Source of the DNA: Massilia sp. WG5
GTDB taxonomy: Bacteria > Pseudomonadota > Gammaproteobacteria > Burkholderiales > Burkholderiaceae_D
Assembly: GCF_001412595.2 (NCBI RefSeq)
Contig: NZ_CP012640.2
Location: 1,550,001-1,614,000, forward strand
Length of the DNA: 64,000 bases
Direction: 5' to 3'
The position numbers were made by a program, and so were the translations under genes. This document shows, in pieces, positions 1 through 7,140 of the stretch; positions within the stretch are counted from its first letter, which is position 1, and every line of letters starts with the position of its first letter. The notes below the pieces were generated by a model, which made no database searches, was not told the origin of the DNA, and saw only the letters and a list, made by a program, of their open reading frames with translations.

Positions 1-720
1 GCCCTTCACCGCGGTCCAGCGGTAGCAGCCGTCGTCGCGGCGCAGGCGGTATTCGGTCTCGAACACGGTGCGGGTCGCCACGCACTCCGCCCACAGCCGG
101 CCGACGCGTTCACGGTCGTCCGGATGCAGGGCGTCGAGCCAGCCGTGTTCCTTCCACTCGTCGTAGGTCTGGCCGGTGAAGCTGCGCCACGAAGGCGAGT
201 CCTCGAACACGCGCCCATCCGGCGTACTGGTCCAGACGATCTGCGAGGTCGCCATCACCAGGGAACGGAAGCGCTCTTCGCGCACGCGCAGCGCGCGCTC
301 GGCCTCGATCCGCTCGGTGATGTCCTCGTGCATCAGCATGACCTCGAGCACGGCGCCGTCCTCGTCCTTGATCGGATGGGCGCGCGCCGTCACCCAGCGC
401 ACGTGCCGGACGCCGCCCTCGAGCTGGCCGACGTCGTAGCGGATCGCCGGAATCTCGACCGACTCGCCGGCCAGCGCGCGCGCCAGATAGGCATGGATGC
501 CGTTCGAGATCAATTGCGGATCGGCGAGGACGTTGTACCCGCTGAGTACGTACTTCTGCAGCTCGCTCCCCTCGTGGATCTGCCACAGCGATTCCCATGC
601 CTTGTTGACGCGCAGCGTGCGGCCATCCGGGGCAAGGATCTGGAGGCTGACCGGAGCTTGCCGGAACAGCTCGCGGTAACGCAGCTCCTCGCTCGAGGCG
701 AGGTCGGGGTGGGACGGCAT
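1..720 (-). CDS. PAS-domain sensor protein, C-terminus off the left edge
   Basis: The minus-strand frame is open from an ATG at 718-720 to the window edge (240 codons). It reads as two consecutive PAS domains: about residues 14-135, with an RYRELFRQAPVSLQIL start and a PAC end DITERIEAERAL, and about 150-240, starting RFRSLVMATSQIVWTSTPDG. There is no signal peptide or membrane segment in the visible part, so it is probably a cytoplasmic sensor. Tandem PAS domains at the N-terminus usually lead to a histidine kinase, GGDEF or GGDEF-EAL output; the output lies outside the window and cannot be named. The gene is divergent from the DUF4124 gene at 912, with 191 bp between them that must hold both promoters. 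Confidence 0.85.
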   Translation of the reverse strand, partial: MPSHPDLASSEELRYRELFRQAPVSLQILAPDGRTLRVNKAWESLWQIHEGSELQKYVLSGYNVLADPQLISNGIHAYLARALAGESVEIPAIRYDVGQLEGGVRHVRWVTARAHPIKDEDGAVLEVMLMHEDITERIEAERALRVREERFRSLVMATSQIVWTSTPDGRVFEDSPSWRSFTGQTYDEWKEHGWLDALHPDDRERVGRLWAECVATRTVFETEYRLRRDDGCYRWTAVKG

Positions 721-911
721 GTAGGGAGTATTCAGGACATATCGAATTATCAATCGGGCATGATGTCACAGATTACCGCCGAGCGCACCTGTTGCCGGGG
801 GCGCGATGTCCTACAAAGACACGCGAACGATGGCCCGGGCCAGGGTGAGGCAACGAACAGAGGATGGCGGACCCGGCGCGCACACTGTGCCTGACATCAC
901 AGGAGATCATT

Positions 912-1268
912 ATGAAGCGCCCAGTTGGATTGCTGAGCATGATCGCCGCCGTTGCCGCCCTGTCGGCAGCCGTGGCGGCGCCGGCGGCGATGGCCGGCAA
1001 CGAAATCGTGAAATGTGTCGATGCGAGCGGCCACGTGACCCTGACCGACCAGCCCTGCGAGAGCGGCGCCGCGACGGTCAGGCTGTCGAGCGAGACGCGG
1101 CTGCCGCAACGCCACGTCGTCACGTCCGCGGAACTGCGTCACGTCGGCTGGAAACGGCCCCAGGAGGTCCGTCCTGCCCCGCTGTCGCGCGACGTCGCGA
1201 CCCTGAAGGAAGCGCGCCGCATGATGATGCTGCAGGAAGCCCGGCCGCGCCTGGCCGGACTGAATTAG
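912..1268 (+). CDS. DUF4124-type small secreted protein
   Basis: 118 aa. The start at 912 is chosen over an in-frame ATG at 864 because CAGGAGA sits at a normal distance upstream and the protein then begins with a clean signal peptide (MKRPVGLLSMIAAVAALSAA, cleavage near AMA-GN). The motif KCVDASGHVTLTDQPC directly after it matches the DUF4124 pattern (aromatic or charged residue, then VD..G...SDQPC), a small periplasmic or envelope domain of unknown function in beta- and gammaproteobacteria. Two cysteines could form a disulfide. The stop TAG overlaps the stop of the convergent GGDEF-EAL gene by 4 bp. Confidence 0.8.
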   Translation: MKRPVGLLSMIAAVAALSAAVAAPAAMAGNEIVKCVDASGHVTLTDQPCESGAATVRLSSETRLPQRHVVTSAELRHVGWKRPQEVRPAPLSRDVATLKEARRMMMLQEARPRLAGLN

Positions 1269-4225
1269 TGTAGGTCGCGCAGCTGCGCGACGTCGACCAG
1301 CGCCGGCTCGTTGGCCGAGGCGCCGAGGGTGCGCACCAGCTGCTGTACGTCCTCGTTCTTGATGAAGCTGGCCGAGGAACTGGCCGCCAGCAGTTTTTCC
1401 GGCGGCTGCGAGCGCGCGATCGCATAACCCTGCACGTAATCGACGCCGATTTCGGCCAGCGTGCGCACCGTCTCCGCATCCTCGGCCCATTCGGCGATCG
1501 TCTTCATGCCCAGGTTGACCGCCAGGCTGACGATCGCCTCGACGATGGCCACGTTGGCCGGATGGGCGTTGATGTTGACGATGAAGTTGCCGTCGATTTT
1601 CAGGACGTCGGCCGGCAGTTCCTTCAGGTAGGAGAAGGAGGTGTAGCCGGCGCCGAAGTCGTCCAGCGCCACCTTCACGCCGAACGCCCGCACCTGGTCG
1701 ATGAAGCGGCGCGTGTTGTCGAGGTCGTGCAGGGCCACGCTCTCCGTGATTTCCATGCAGAGGCGGCTCGCCACGTGGGTATAGCGCGCCAGGATCTCCA
1801 GCGTGTCCTGGACGAAGCGCTCGTCGTTCAGCGAAGCGCCCGACAGGTTCATGCAGACGAAGCGGGTGTTGGTCAGCGACTCGGCATGGTCCTCGATCCA
1901 GGCCAGGGTGCTGGACAGCACCCAGCGGTCGATCACGCCCGCGCGCCCGCTCTTCTCGGCCGCCGCGATCAGCGGGCCGGCCGGCGACACGCGGCCGTCG
2001 TCCTCGCGCATGCGCAGCAGCACCTCGAAGTTCAGGGATTCGTGCGGCGAACGCAGCGACATGATCGGCTGCATCTCGAGGAACATGCCGTCGGTCGCGT
2101 TCGGGCCGGACAGGCGCGCCACCAGGTTCAGTTCGGCCTCGCGCTCGTGGAAGGCGCTCGATCCGCGCTTGTACACCACCAGGCCTTCGCTGTGGCCGTC
2201 CTTGGCTTCGCGGCAGGCGCGGTCGGCGGTCGAGACGGCGTCCTTCATCTCCATGCCCGGCGCAACTTCGATCAGGCCGACCGAGCCGCGCACGTGGAAG
2301 GCCTTGTCGCCGACCCGGTAGGGCGAGCCGCCGATGCGGTCGACGATGCTGCGGCAGATCAGCGAGGCCATCGAGATCGCCGTATCCGGCATCACGATCA
2401 CGAATTCGTCGCCGCCCACCCGGCCCACCTGCTGGTTGCCGGCCAGGGTCATCGAGACGCGCTCGCAGACCTGCTTGAGGACTTCGTCGCCAGCCGCGTG
2501 GCCGAACAGGTCGTTGATCAGCTTGAAGCGGTCGAGGTCGAGGTAGGCCAGGGTCAAGGGACGGCCGGTGGCCGCGGTGGCGGCGACCGTCTCGAACATC
2601 TTCTCGAGCCCGCGCCGGTTGTAGACCTTGGTGAGCGGGTCGTTGTTGGCCATGAAGCGCAGCTGCTCGGTGGCGCGGGTCTTTTCAGTGACGTCCTGCA
2701 GCACGGCCTCGATGCGCCCGCCCGCGAGGGTGGCGCTGATCATGAAGCGCTGGCCGCCGTCGCGGCTGGCGACCTGCATCTCGGCCTCGCTCTGGCGGTG
2801 CACCTGTTCCTGCAGTTCGGTCCAGACACCCTCGGCAAAGAACTGCTTCCAGGCGGTACGGCCCGGGATGATCTTGTCGACGCCCAGCATCTTGCGCAGG
2901 GCCGGATTCGCGCTCAGGAAGTTGCCGTAGGTGTCGAGGGTAAACAGGCCGACCGGCATCGCCTCGTAGGCCTGCTGCAGCTTGTCCTGGGCTTCGAGGC
3001 GCCGCTCGGTCTCGATGCGCATCTGTTCAGCCACCGCCAGCGCCGCCAGCAGGCTGGAAGCCAGCGCCGCCGTCACGCTGTTGGCCACGCCCAGCAGCTG
3101 GCGTGCGCCGAGGGCGGCCGAAAACACTTCGGTCAGGCCGCCCAGGTAGGTCACGACGAAGGAGGCGGCAAACCAGATCGCCACCCGCGACTGCGAGCGC
3201 AGCATGAGGTTGACCAGGCCGAGGATCATGAGCGTCAGCCCGGCCGCCACGATACCCCACATCACCGGCAGGAAGTTCCCGTAGGGCAGCCACAGCGCGC
3301 AGGGCAGCAGGACCAGGCATACCCATTGCATGATGCGCAAGGGCGTCGCGAAGCGGGTGCGCAGCAGCTCGGCGCCGAACAGGGTCATGTACAGCGTGAC
3401 GGTCGAGATCGAGTACAGCGCCATGGTCAGCGCGCGGCTCGGCAGCAGCCAGTCGGGCGGCACCAGCTGGCCCAGCCACTGGGTGTCCCAGCCGGCCGAC
3501 AGCGCGCCCACGCGCAGGTTCAGGATCAGCCAGGCGGCGAATTGCAGGTAGAGCACCTGGCGGTTGATGATGGCGGTGATCAGGATGAACAGGCTCAGTA
3601 CGATCATGCCGCCGTCGAGCAGGCCCGACTGGCGGTGGAACTGCTGGGTCGAGAGCGCCAGCTCGCCGGCCGGCCACAGCAGCGCGGTCAGGTGCGCCGG
3701 GCCCGAAAAGGTGGCGCGACACAGCACGTCGGCCGGCACGCTCGGCAACCGCAGGGCGAAGCCCGACTTGACCGCGGCCAGCGCCCCCGACTCGCCGCCA
3801 CGCGAGGCGTCGCCCAGGAGTTGCAGGGTCGCGGCGTCCCAGCAGCGGATCGCGAGCGCATGGCGCGAAGGGAACTCGACCAGATCGCCGGCCACGCCGG
3901 AGGTACGCAGCCTGAACCACAGCGGCGCTTCGGAAAGATGGGTATCGTAGAAATCGACCGGCTCGGCCTGCGCGAGCTGGCGCAGCGCCGCGGCGGGCTG
4001 GAGCGGCCCACTGCCCTCGGCCACCACGCGCAAGCCCAGCGCCTGGCCTCCGGAGGCGACGTCGTGGCTATTCCACAGCGCCAGCGCCAGCACCGAGGCC
4101 AACGCCACGCCGGCCGGCACCAGGTAGACCGAGAGCAGACGCATCATCACCTCGACGACGCGATGCGCGGCCGTCACCGGGAGCTTCTTCTGCAATGGAG
4201 TGGAACGCTGGAACGGCTGAAACAT
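1265..4225 (-). CDS. Membrane GGDEF-EAL protein with 7TM sensor and PAS domain
   Basis: 986 aa. Layout: N-terminal TM (about 28-50), a periplasmic domain to about 200, about seven TM helices (200-400, 7TMR-DISM-like), PAS (about 415-530), GGDEF (about 540-700), EAL (about 715-960). The cyclase motif GGDEF (about residues 604-608) is intact and no RxxD inhibitory site precedes it, so cyclase activity would escape that feedback. The EAL signature reads EVLLR; downstream catalytic elements NLSG, EITES, DDFGAGYTSF and LKID are present, so phosphodiesterase activity is also plausible. It is a predicted inner-membrane c-di-GMP turnover enzyme responding to an extracellular cue. The ATG at 4225 has no good ribosome site; starts at 4147 or 4144 follow a GAGG and are credible alternatives. 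Confidence 0.93.
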   Translation of the reverse strand: MFQPFQRSTPLQKKLPVTAAHRVVEVMMRLLSVYLVPAGVALASVLALALWNSHDVASGGQALGLRVVAEGSGPLQPAAALRQLAQAEPVDFYDTHLSEAPLWFRLRTSGVAGDLVEFPSRHALAIRCWDAATLQLLGDASRGGESGALAAVKSGFALRLPSVPADVLCRATFSGPAHLTALLWPAGELALSTQQFHRQSGLLDGGMIVLSLFILITAIINRQVLYLQFAAWLILNLRVGALSAGWDTQWLGQLVPPDWLLPSRALTMALYSISTVTLYMTLFGAELLRTRFATPLRIMQWVCLVLLPCALWLPYGNFLPVMWGIVAAGLTLMILGLVNLMLRSQSRVAIWFAASFVVTYLGGLTEVFSAALGARQLLGVANSVTAALASSLLAALAVAEQMRIETERRLEAQDKLQQAYEAMPVGLFTLDTYGNFLSANPALRKMLGVDKIIPGRTAWKQFFAEGVWTELQEQVHRQSEAEMQVASRDGGQRFMISATLAGGRIEAVLQDVTEKTRATEQLRFMANNDPLTKVYNRRGLEKMFETVAATAATGRPLTLAYLDLDRFKLINDLFGHAAGDEVLKQVCERVSMTLAGNQQVGRVGGDEFVIVMPDTAISMASLICRSIVDRIGGSPYRVGDKAFHVRGSVGLIEVAPGMEMKDAVSTADRACREAKDGHSEGLVVYKRGSSAFHEREAELNLVARLSGPNATDGMFLEMQPIMSLRSPHESLNFEVLLRMREDDGRVSPAGPLIAAAEKSGRAGVIDRWVLSSTLAWIEDHAESLTNTRFVCMNLSGASLNDERFVQDTLEILARYTHVASRLCMEITESVALHDLDNTRRFIDQVRAFGVKVALDDFGAGYTSFSYLKELPADVLKIDGNFIVNINAHPANVAIVEAIVSLAVNLGMKTIAEWAEDAETVRTLAEIGVDYVQGYAIARSQPPEKLLAASSSASFIKNEDVQQLVRTLGASANEPALVDVAQLRDLH

Positions 4226-4297
4226 AAGGGCAATCGATTGAACGAATTTGCCCGCAAGGATACATCCTGACTATGATTCCGTCATGCAATTTTTGGC

Positions 4298-5053
4298 TCA
4301 GGCGGCGGCAAACGCCCTGATCCGGCTTTCGGCGAGCGTCCGCTGGGGCAGGACCGTCCCGATTTTGTGGCGCGTCCGCAACTCGCCGATCTGGATATCG
4401 GGATGATTGGTCTGGCGTACGAATTTCAGCAGCGGATGTTTGGCCGCGGTCCAGCGAGCCTCGGCGGTGGCAATCTCGAAGGCCATCACACGGTGCGGAA
4501 TGTTGCCGACATGGCTGAGCGGAATCATCTGTCCCGGCTCGAACACGTCGGAAAACATCAGCTGTTCGTATTGGCGATCGATCGGCGCGCGGCCGGTGGC
4601 GATGGCGAATTCGGTGCCGCTCTGCTCCCAGTACTGGAAGAAGGCTTTCATCAGCGCGACCTTGACCACGTGGCCGATGCGTCCTTCGGACACGCCCAGG
4701 CGGGTCACCTCGGCCAGGCGGCGGCCTTGCAGCCACTCGGGCAGTTCGATCGAGTCCTCGATGTGCAGCGGGCCGTTCAGGTTGGTCTGGATGCGCGCGG
4801 TGCCCAGCGCCGTGCCGTCCAGCTTGGATTCGGCGATCAGTACCACGGCGCCGTCCTCATAGTCGCTGGCCTCGGGCACGGTCAGCGTGCGCGCGAAGTC
4901 GGGCACGTGGCGCGCATAGGCGGCGTGACGGATGGCAACCGCCTTCCACAGGCTGCTCTCCGTCTCCACGCGGCGGATCGTGAACGGCAAGCGCTCGACA
5001 GGCATGCCTTCTGCTGCTGCGGCGAGGCGGATGGCGGGGCTGCACATATCCAT
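4298..5053 (-). CDS. N-acyl amino acid synthase, FeeM-type (GNAT fold)
   Basis: 251 aa. The ATG at 5053 is preferred because AGGAAG lies 7-8 nt upstream; a longer TTG start at 5086 has no such site. The sequence has the FeeM/PEP-CTERM-associated acyltransferase features: RRVETESSLWKAVAIRHAAYA near the N-terminus, a central LGTARIQTN strand, LAEVTRLGVSEG and MKAFFQYWEQSGTEFAIATG. Such enzymes move a fatty acyl group from acyl carrier protein to an amino acid and relate in fold to acyl-homoserine-lactone synthases. The product and substrate here cannot be read from sequence. It lies 72 bp upstream of, and on the same strand as, the GGDEF-EAL gene, so the two may be co-transcribed. Confidence 0.75.
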   Translation of the reverse strand: MDMCSPAIRLAAAAEGMPVERLPFTIRRVETESSLWKAVAIRHAAYARHVPDFARTLTVPEASDYEDGAVVLIAESKLDGTALGTARIQTNLNGPLHIEDSIELPEWLQGRRLAEVTRLGVSEGRIGHVVKVALMKAFFQYWEQSGTEFAIATGRAPIDRQYEQLMFSDVFEPGQMIPLSHVGNIPHRVMAFEIATAEARWTAAKHPLLKFVRQTNHPDIQIGELRTRHKIGTVLPQRTLAESRIRAFAAA

Positions 5054-5112
5054 GATTGGGCTTCCTATTAAAGGGATAATGAACAATTCGTTTTGATTAT
5101 TATCAATCCCTT

Positions 5113-5143
5113 AAAAAAAAACGAAGGCCGGAAGAAACGCCTT
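5113..5143 (-). terminator. Rho-independent terminator of the PhzF-family gene
   Basis: Read on the minus strand, AAGGC and GCCTT arms (5139-5143 and 5124-5128, 10-nt loop) are followed within two bases by nine T residues. It lies 69 bp after the stop of the gene ending at 5212. The short stem makes this moderate. On the plus strand the right arm also runs into a T6 tract. Confidence 0.55.
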
Positions 5144-5211
5144 TTTTGCCCCCAATTCATTTTTTCGCATGAGCGTGCGAAGACGCCCTGCCCGCTTGCG
5201 CCTGGATGCGC

Positions 5212-6054
5212 CTACATGAAACGCGCCGTGCCCGCAACCCGGATCGAACTGCCGGGCGCCTCCCCGATATCGGCGCGCAGGAGGGAGCGCATGCCCATGT
5301 CCTCGCCCTGCACCACGTCGATCGCGCCGCCGTGCGGCCAGCCGAGGTCGCGCAGGTAGCCGGCCAGGGCGGCGGTGCCGGAGCCGGTGGCCGGATCTTC
5401 GTAGACGCCGCCGAACGCGAACGGGTTACGGGTATGGAACCGGCGCGCGCTCTCGGCCCACGCCAGCACAATGGTAGGCATGCCGTAGGCCTGCATCAGT
5501 TCGCGGCCGGCCTCCAGCTCGTAGCGCATGGCGGCCAGCAGCTCGCGGCTGGCCAGGGCCAGCACCAGGTGGTCGTTGCCGGCATGGGCCAGGCCCGGCG
5601 GAATGCGCGGATCGAGGTCGGCCTCGGCGTAGCCGAACAGCGCGAGAGCGGCGGCCACCAGCACCGGATCGGCCGGCGCGCTGCGGGTCGGCGGCGACTG
5701 CAGCGCCGCGGCGACCATTCCGCCCTCGTGCCGGCCTTCGACGGTGATGCTGGCCTGGTTCAGGGCCAGCGGATAGACGCCGTCGCCGAAGGTGCGCGCC
5801 AGCGCGGCGCCGAGGGCGATGGTGGCATGGCCGCAGAACGGCACCTCGGCCGCCGGCGAAAAGTAGCGCACCCGGAAGCCGTCCGCTTGCCTGACGGCGA
5901 AGGCGGTCTCGGAAAAGCCGACTTCGTGCGCCAGGCGCTGCATCTCGGCCTCCGGCGGCAGCGCCGGGCCGAGCCAGACGCCGGCCGGGTTCCCGCCCTG
6001 GTCGCCGTCGGAAAAGGCGGCGATGCGCAGCACCGAGGTGGACGATGTGTTCAT
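5212..6054 (-). CDS. PhzF-family isomerase
   Basis: 280 aa, normal for the family. The diagnostic blocks are GNPAGV near residue 22, ETAF (with the conserved glutamate) near 51, RYFSPAAEVPFCGHATIA near 70-87, and a C-terminal EDPATGSGTAALAGYL. PhzF proteins have a diaminopimelate-epimerase-like fold with two lobes; PhzF itself isomerises dihydro-hydroxyanthranilate, but most homologues act on unknown small molecules. No other phenazine genes are present, so a phenazine role is not supported. AGGAG lies 7-8 nt before the ATG. It is divergent from the sdpR-like gene. Confidence 0.9.
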   Translation of the reverse strand: MNTSSTSVLRIAAFSDGDQGGNPAGVWLGPALPPEAEMQRLAHEVGFSETAFAVRQADGFRVRYFSPAAEVPFCGHATIALGAALARTFGDGVYPLALNQASITVEGRHEGGMVAAALQSPPTRSAPADPVLVAAALALFGYAEADLDPRIPPGLAHAGNDHLVLALASRELLAAMRYELEAGRELMQAYGMPTIVLAWAESARRFHTRNPFAFGGVYEDPATGSGTAALAGYLRDLGWPHGGAIDVVQGEDMGMRSLLRADIGEAPGSSIRVAGTARFM

Positions 6055-6128
6055 GGTGTTTGCTCCTGCTGGTCATGGAAGAGGTAGAAGAAACATCATG
6101 ATACCGTCCGGCGCGCTTCGCGGATGGC

Positions 6129-6157
6129 TTGACGTCGGCGCCGGCCCGGCCTATATT
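6129..6157 (+). promoter_or_regulatory. Near-consensus sigma-70 promoter of the sdpR-sdpI pair
   Basis: TTGACG (6129-6134), a 17-bp spacer and TATATT (6152-6157) give one of the best housekeeping-type promoters in the window. Transcription would start near 6164, about 26 nt before the sdpR ATG at 6190. Confidence 0.65.
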
Positions 6158-6167
6158 TAGGCAATCA

Positions 6168-6177
6168 TCTAATTAGA
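6168..6177. promoter_or_regulatory. Candidate operator for the ArsR/SdpR repressor
   Basis: TCTAATTAGA is a perfect 10-bp palindrome just downstream of the predicted start point (about 6164) and upstream of the sdpR ATG. ArsR-family repressors bind AT-rich palindromes at their own promoters, so this fits autorepression. The assignment is inference from position and symmetry. Confidence 0.4.
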
Positions 6178-6189
6178 AAAGAATCGAAC

Positions 6190-6471
6190 ATGACGGGCAA
6201 GCTCACCGGCGCCTTCAAGGCCATTGCCGATCCGACGCGGCGCGAGATCCTGCACCTGCTGCGCAAGGAAGAGATGACGGCGGGCGACGTCGCGGCCCGC
6301 TTCGACATGAGCAAGCCGACCATGTCGCACCATTTCTCGGTGCTCAAGGACGCCGGCCTCATCACCAGCCGGCGTGAAGGCCAGACCATCTGGTACGCGC
6401 TGAACACGACGGTCCTGGAGGATGTGCTGGCCTGGACCCTGGACATGGCGCGCGGTCCGAACGATCGATAA
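6190..6471 (+). CDS. sdpR: ArsR/SdpR-family winged-helix repressor
   Basis: 93 aa. The N-terminal IADPTRREILHLLRKEEMTAGDVAARF followed by SKPTMSHHFSVLKDAGLI and REGQTIWYALN is the classic ArsR winged helix-turn-helix plus wing. No metal-binding ELCVCDL motif is present, placing it with autorepressors of the SdpR type rather than metal sensors. It is followed 23 bp later by an SdpI-family gene, the arrangement known from Bacillus subtilis, where SdpR represses sdpRI until SdpI is bound by toxin. The symbol is by homology of the pair only. Confidence 0.85.
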   Translation: MTGKLTGAFKAIADPTRREILHLLRKEEMTAGDVAARFDMSKPTMSHHFSVLKDAGLITSRREGQTIWYALNTTVLEDVLAWTLDMARGPNDR

Positions 6472-6494
6472 AAGGGAAATGAAGGGAGATGGCA

Positions 6495-7133
6495 ATGACG
6501 AAGAAGGGATTCCTGTGGTGCTCGGTTCCGCTGTGCCTGCTCGTGCTGGCGGCCACGCTGCTGGTCTACAGCCGCCTGCCGGCGACCGTGCCCGCGCACT
6601 GGAATGCAGTGGGCGAGCTCGACCGCTACGGTCCGCGCGGCTGGGTCTTCACGCAGCCGCTGCTGCTGGCCGTGCTGACCCTGCTGTGGACGGTGCTGCC
6701 GGGCGTGTCGCCCGAGCGCTTCCGGGTCGGCGGCTTCAGCGCGACCTGGTGGTACTGCGGCATCGTGGTCGCGGCCCTGCTCGCCTATATCCAGGCGGTG
6801 CTGCTGTGGGGCGTCTCGACCGGCACGATGCCGATGGCGCGCGCCCTGCTCGGCGGCATCGGCGCCGCCATCGTCCTGCTGGGGAACGTGCTCGGCAAGG
6901 TGAAGCGCAACTTCTGGCTCGGCGTGCGCACGCCATGGACCCTGGCCAGCGACCGCGTCTGGTACGCCACCCACCGCCTGGCCGGCAAGACCATGGTGGC
7001 GGGCGGGCTGGTGGCGCTGGGGGCGGCGGTGCTGGACCTGCCCTTCGGGCTGGGGATCGGGGCGATCGTGCTGGGGGCGCTGGCGCCGGCCGCTTACTCG
7101 CTTATCTACTACAGGCGGCTGGAGCAGCCTTGA
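6495..7133 (+). CDS. sdpI: SdpI-family membrane protein (DUF1648)
   Basis: 212 aa. The start at 6495 is chosen over ATG 6489 because AAGGGAG ends only at 6488, giving a proper 6-nt spacing to 6495. An N-terminal TM is followed by LPATVPAHWNAVGELDRYG, the DUF1648 signature, then further hydrophobic segments near 50-70, 85-105, 110-130, 160-180 and 180-205. SdpI confers immunity to the SdpC killing factor in Bacillus; in Gram-negatives the family is widespread without an SdpC gene and its role is unknown. No toxin gene is nearby. It converges on the amidase gene with 7 bp between stops. Confidence 0.85.
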   Translation: MTKKGFLWCSVPLCLLVLAATLLVYSRLPATVPAHWNAVGELDRYGPRGWVFTQPLLLAVLTLLWTVLPGVSPERFRVGGFSATWWYCGIVVAALLAYIQAVLLWGVSTGTMPMARALLGGIGAAIVLLGNVLGKVKRNFWLGVRTPWTLASDRVWYATHRLAGKTMVAGGLVALGAAVLDLPFGLGIGAIVLGALAPAAYSLIYYRRLEQP

Positions 7134-7140
7134 AGCCGGC

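Noticed and set aside
1562..4270. A 902-residue open frame on the plus strand opposite the GGDEF-EAL gene
   Set aside because: Composition is dominated by Arg, Ala, Gly, His and Gln with no domain; it is the mirror of GC-rich codon use in the real gene on the other strand.
5212..6054. Phenazine biosynthesis from the PhzF homologue
   Set aside because: No other phz genes occur nearby and PhzF-family proteins are common outside phenazine producers.
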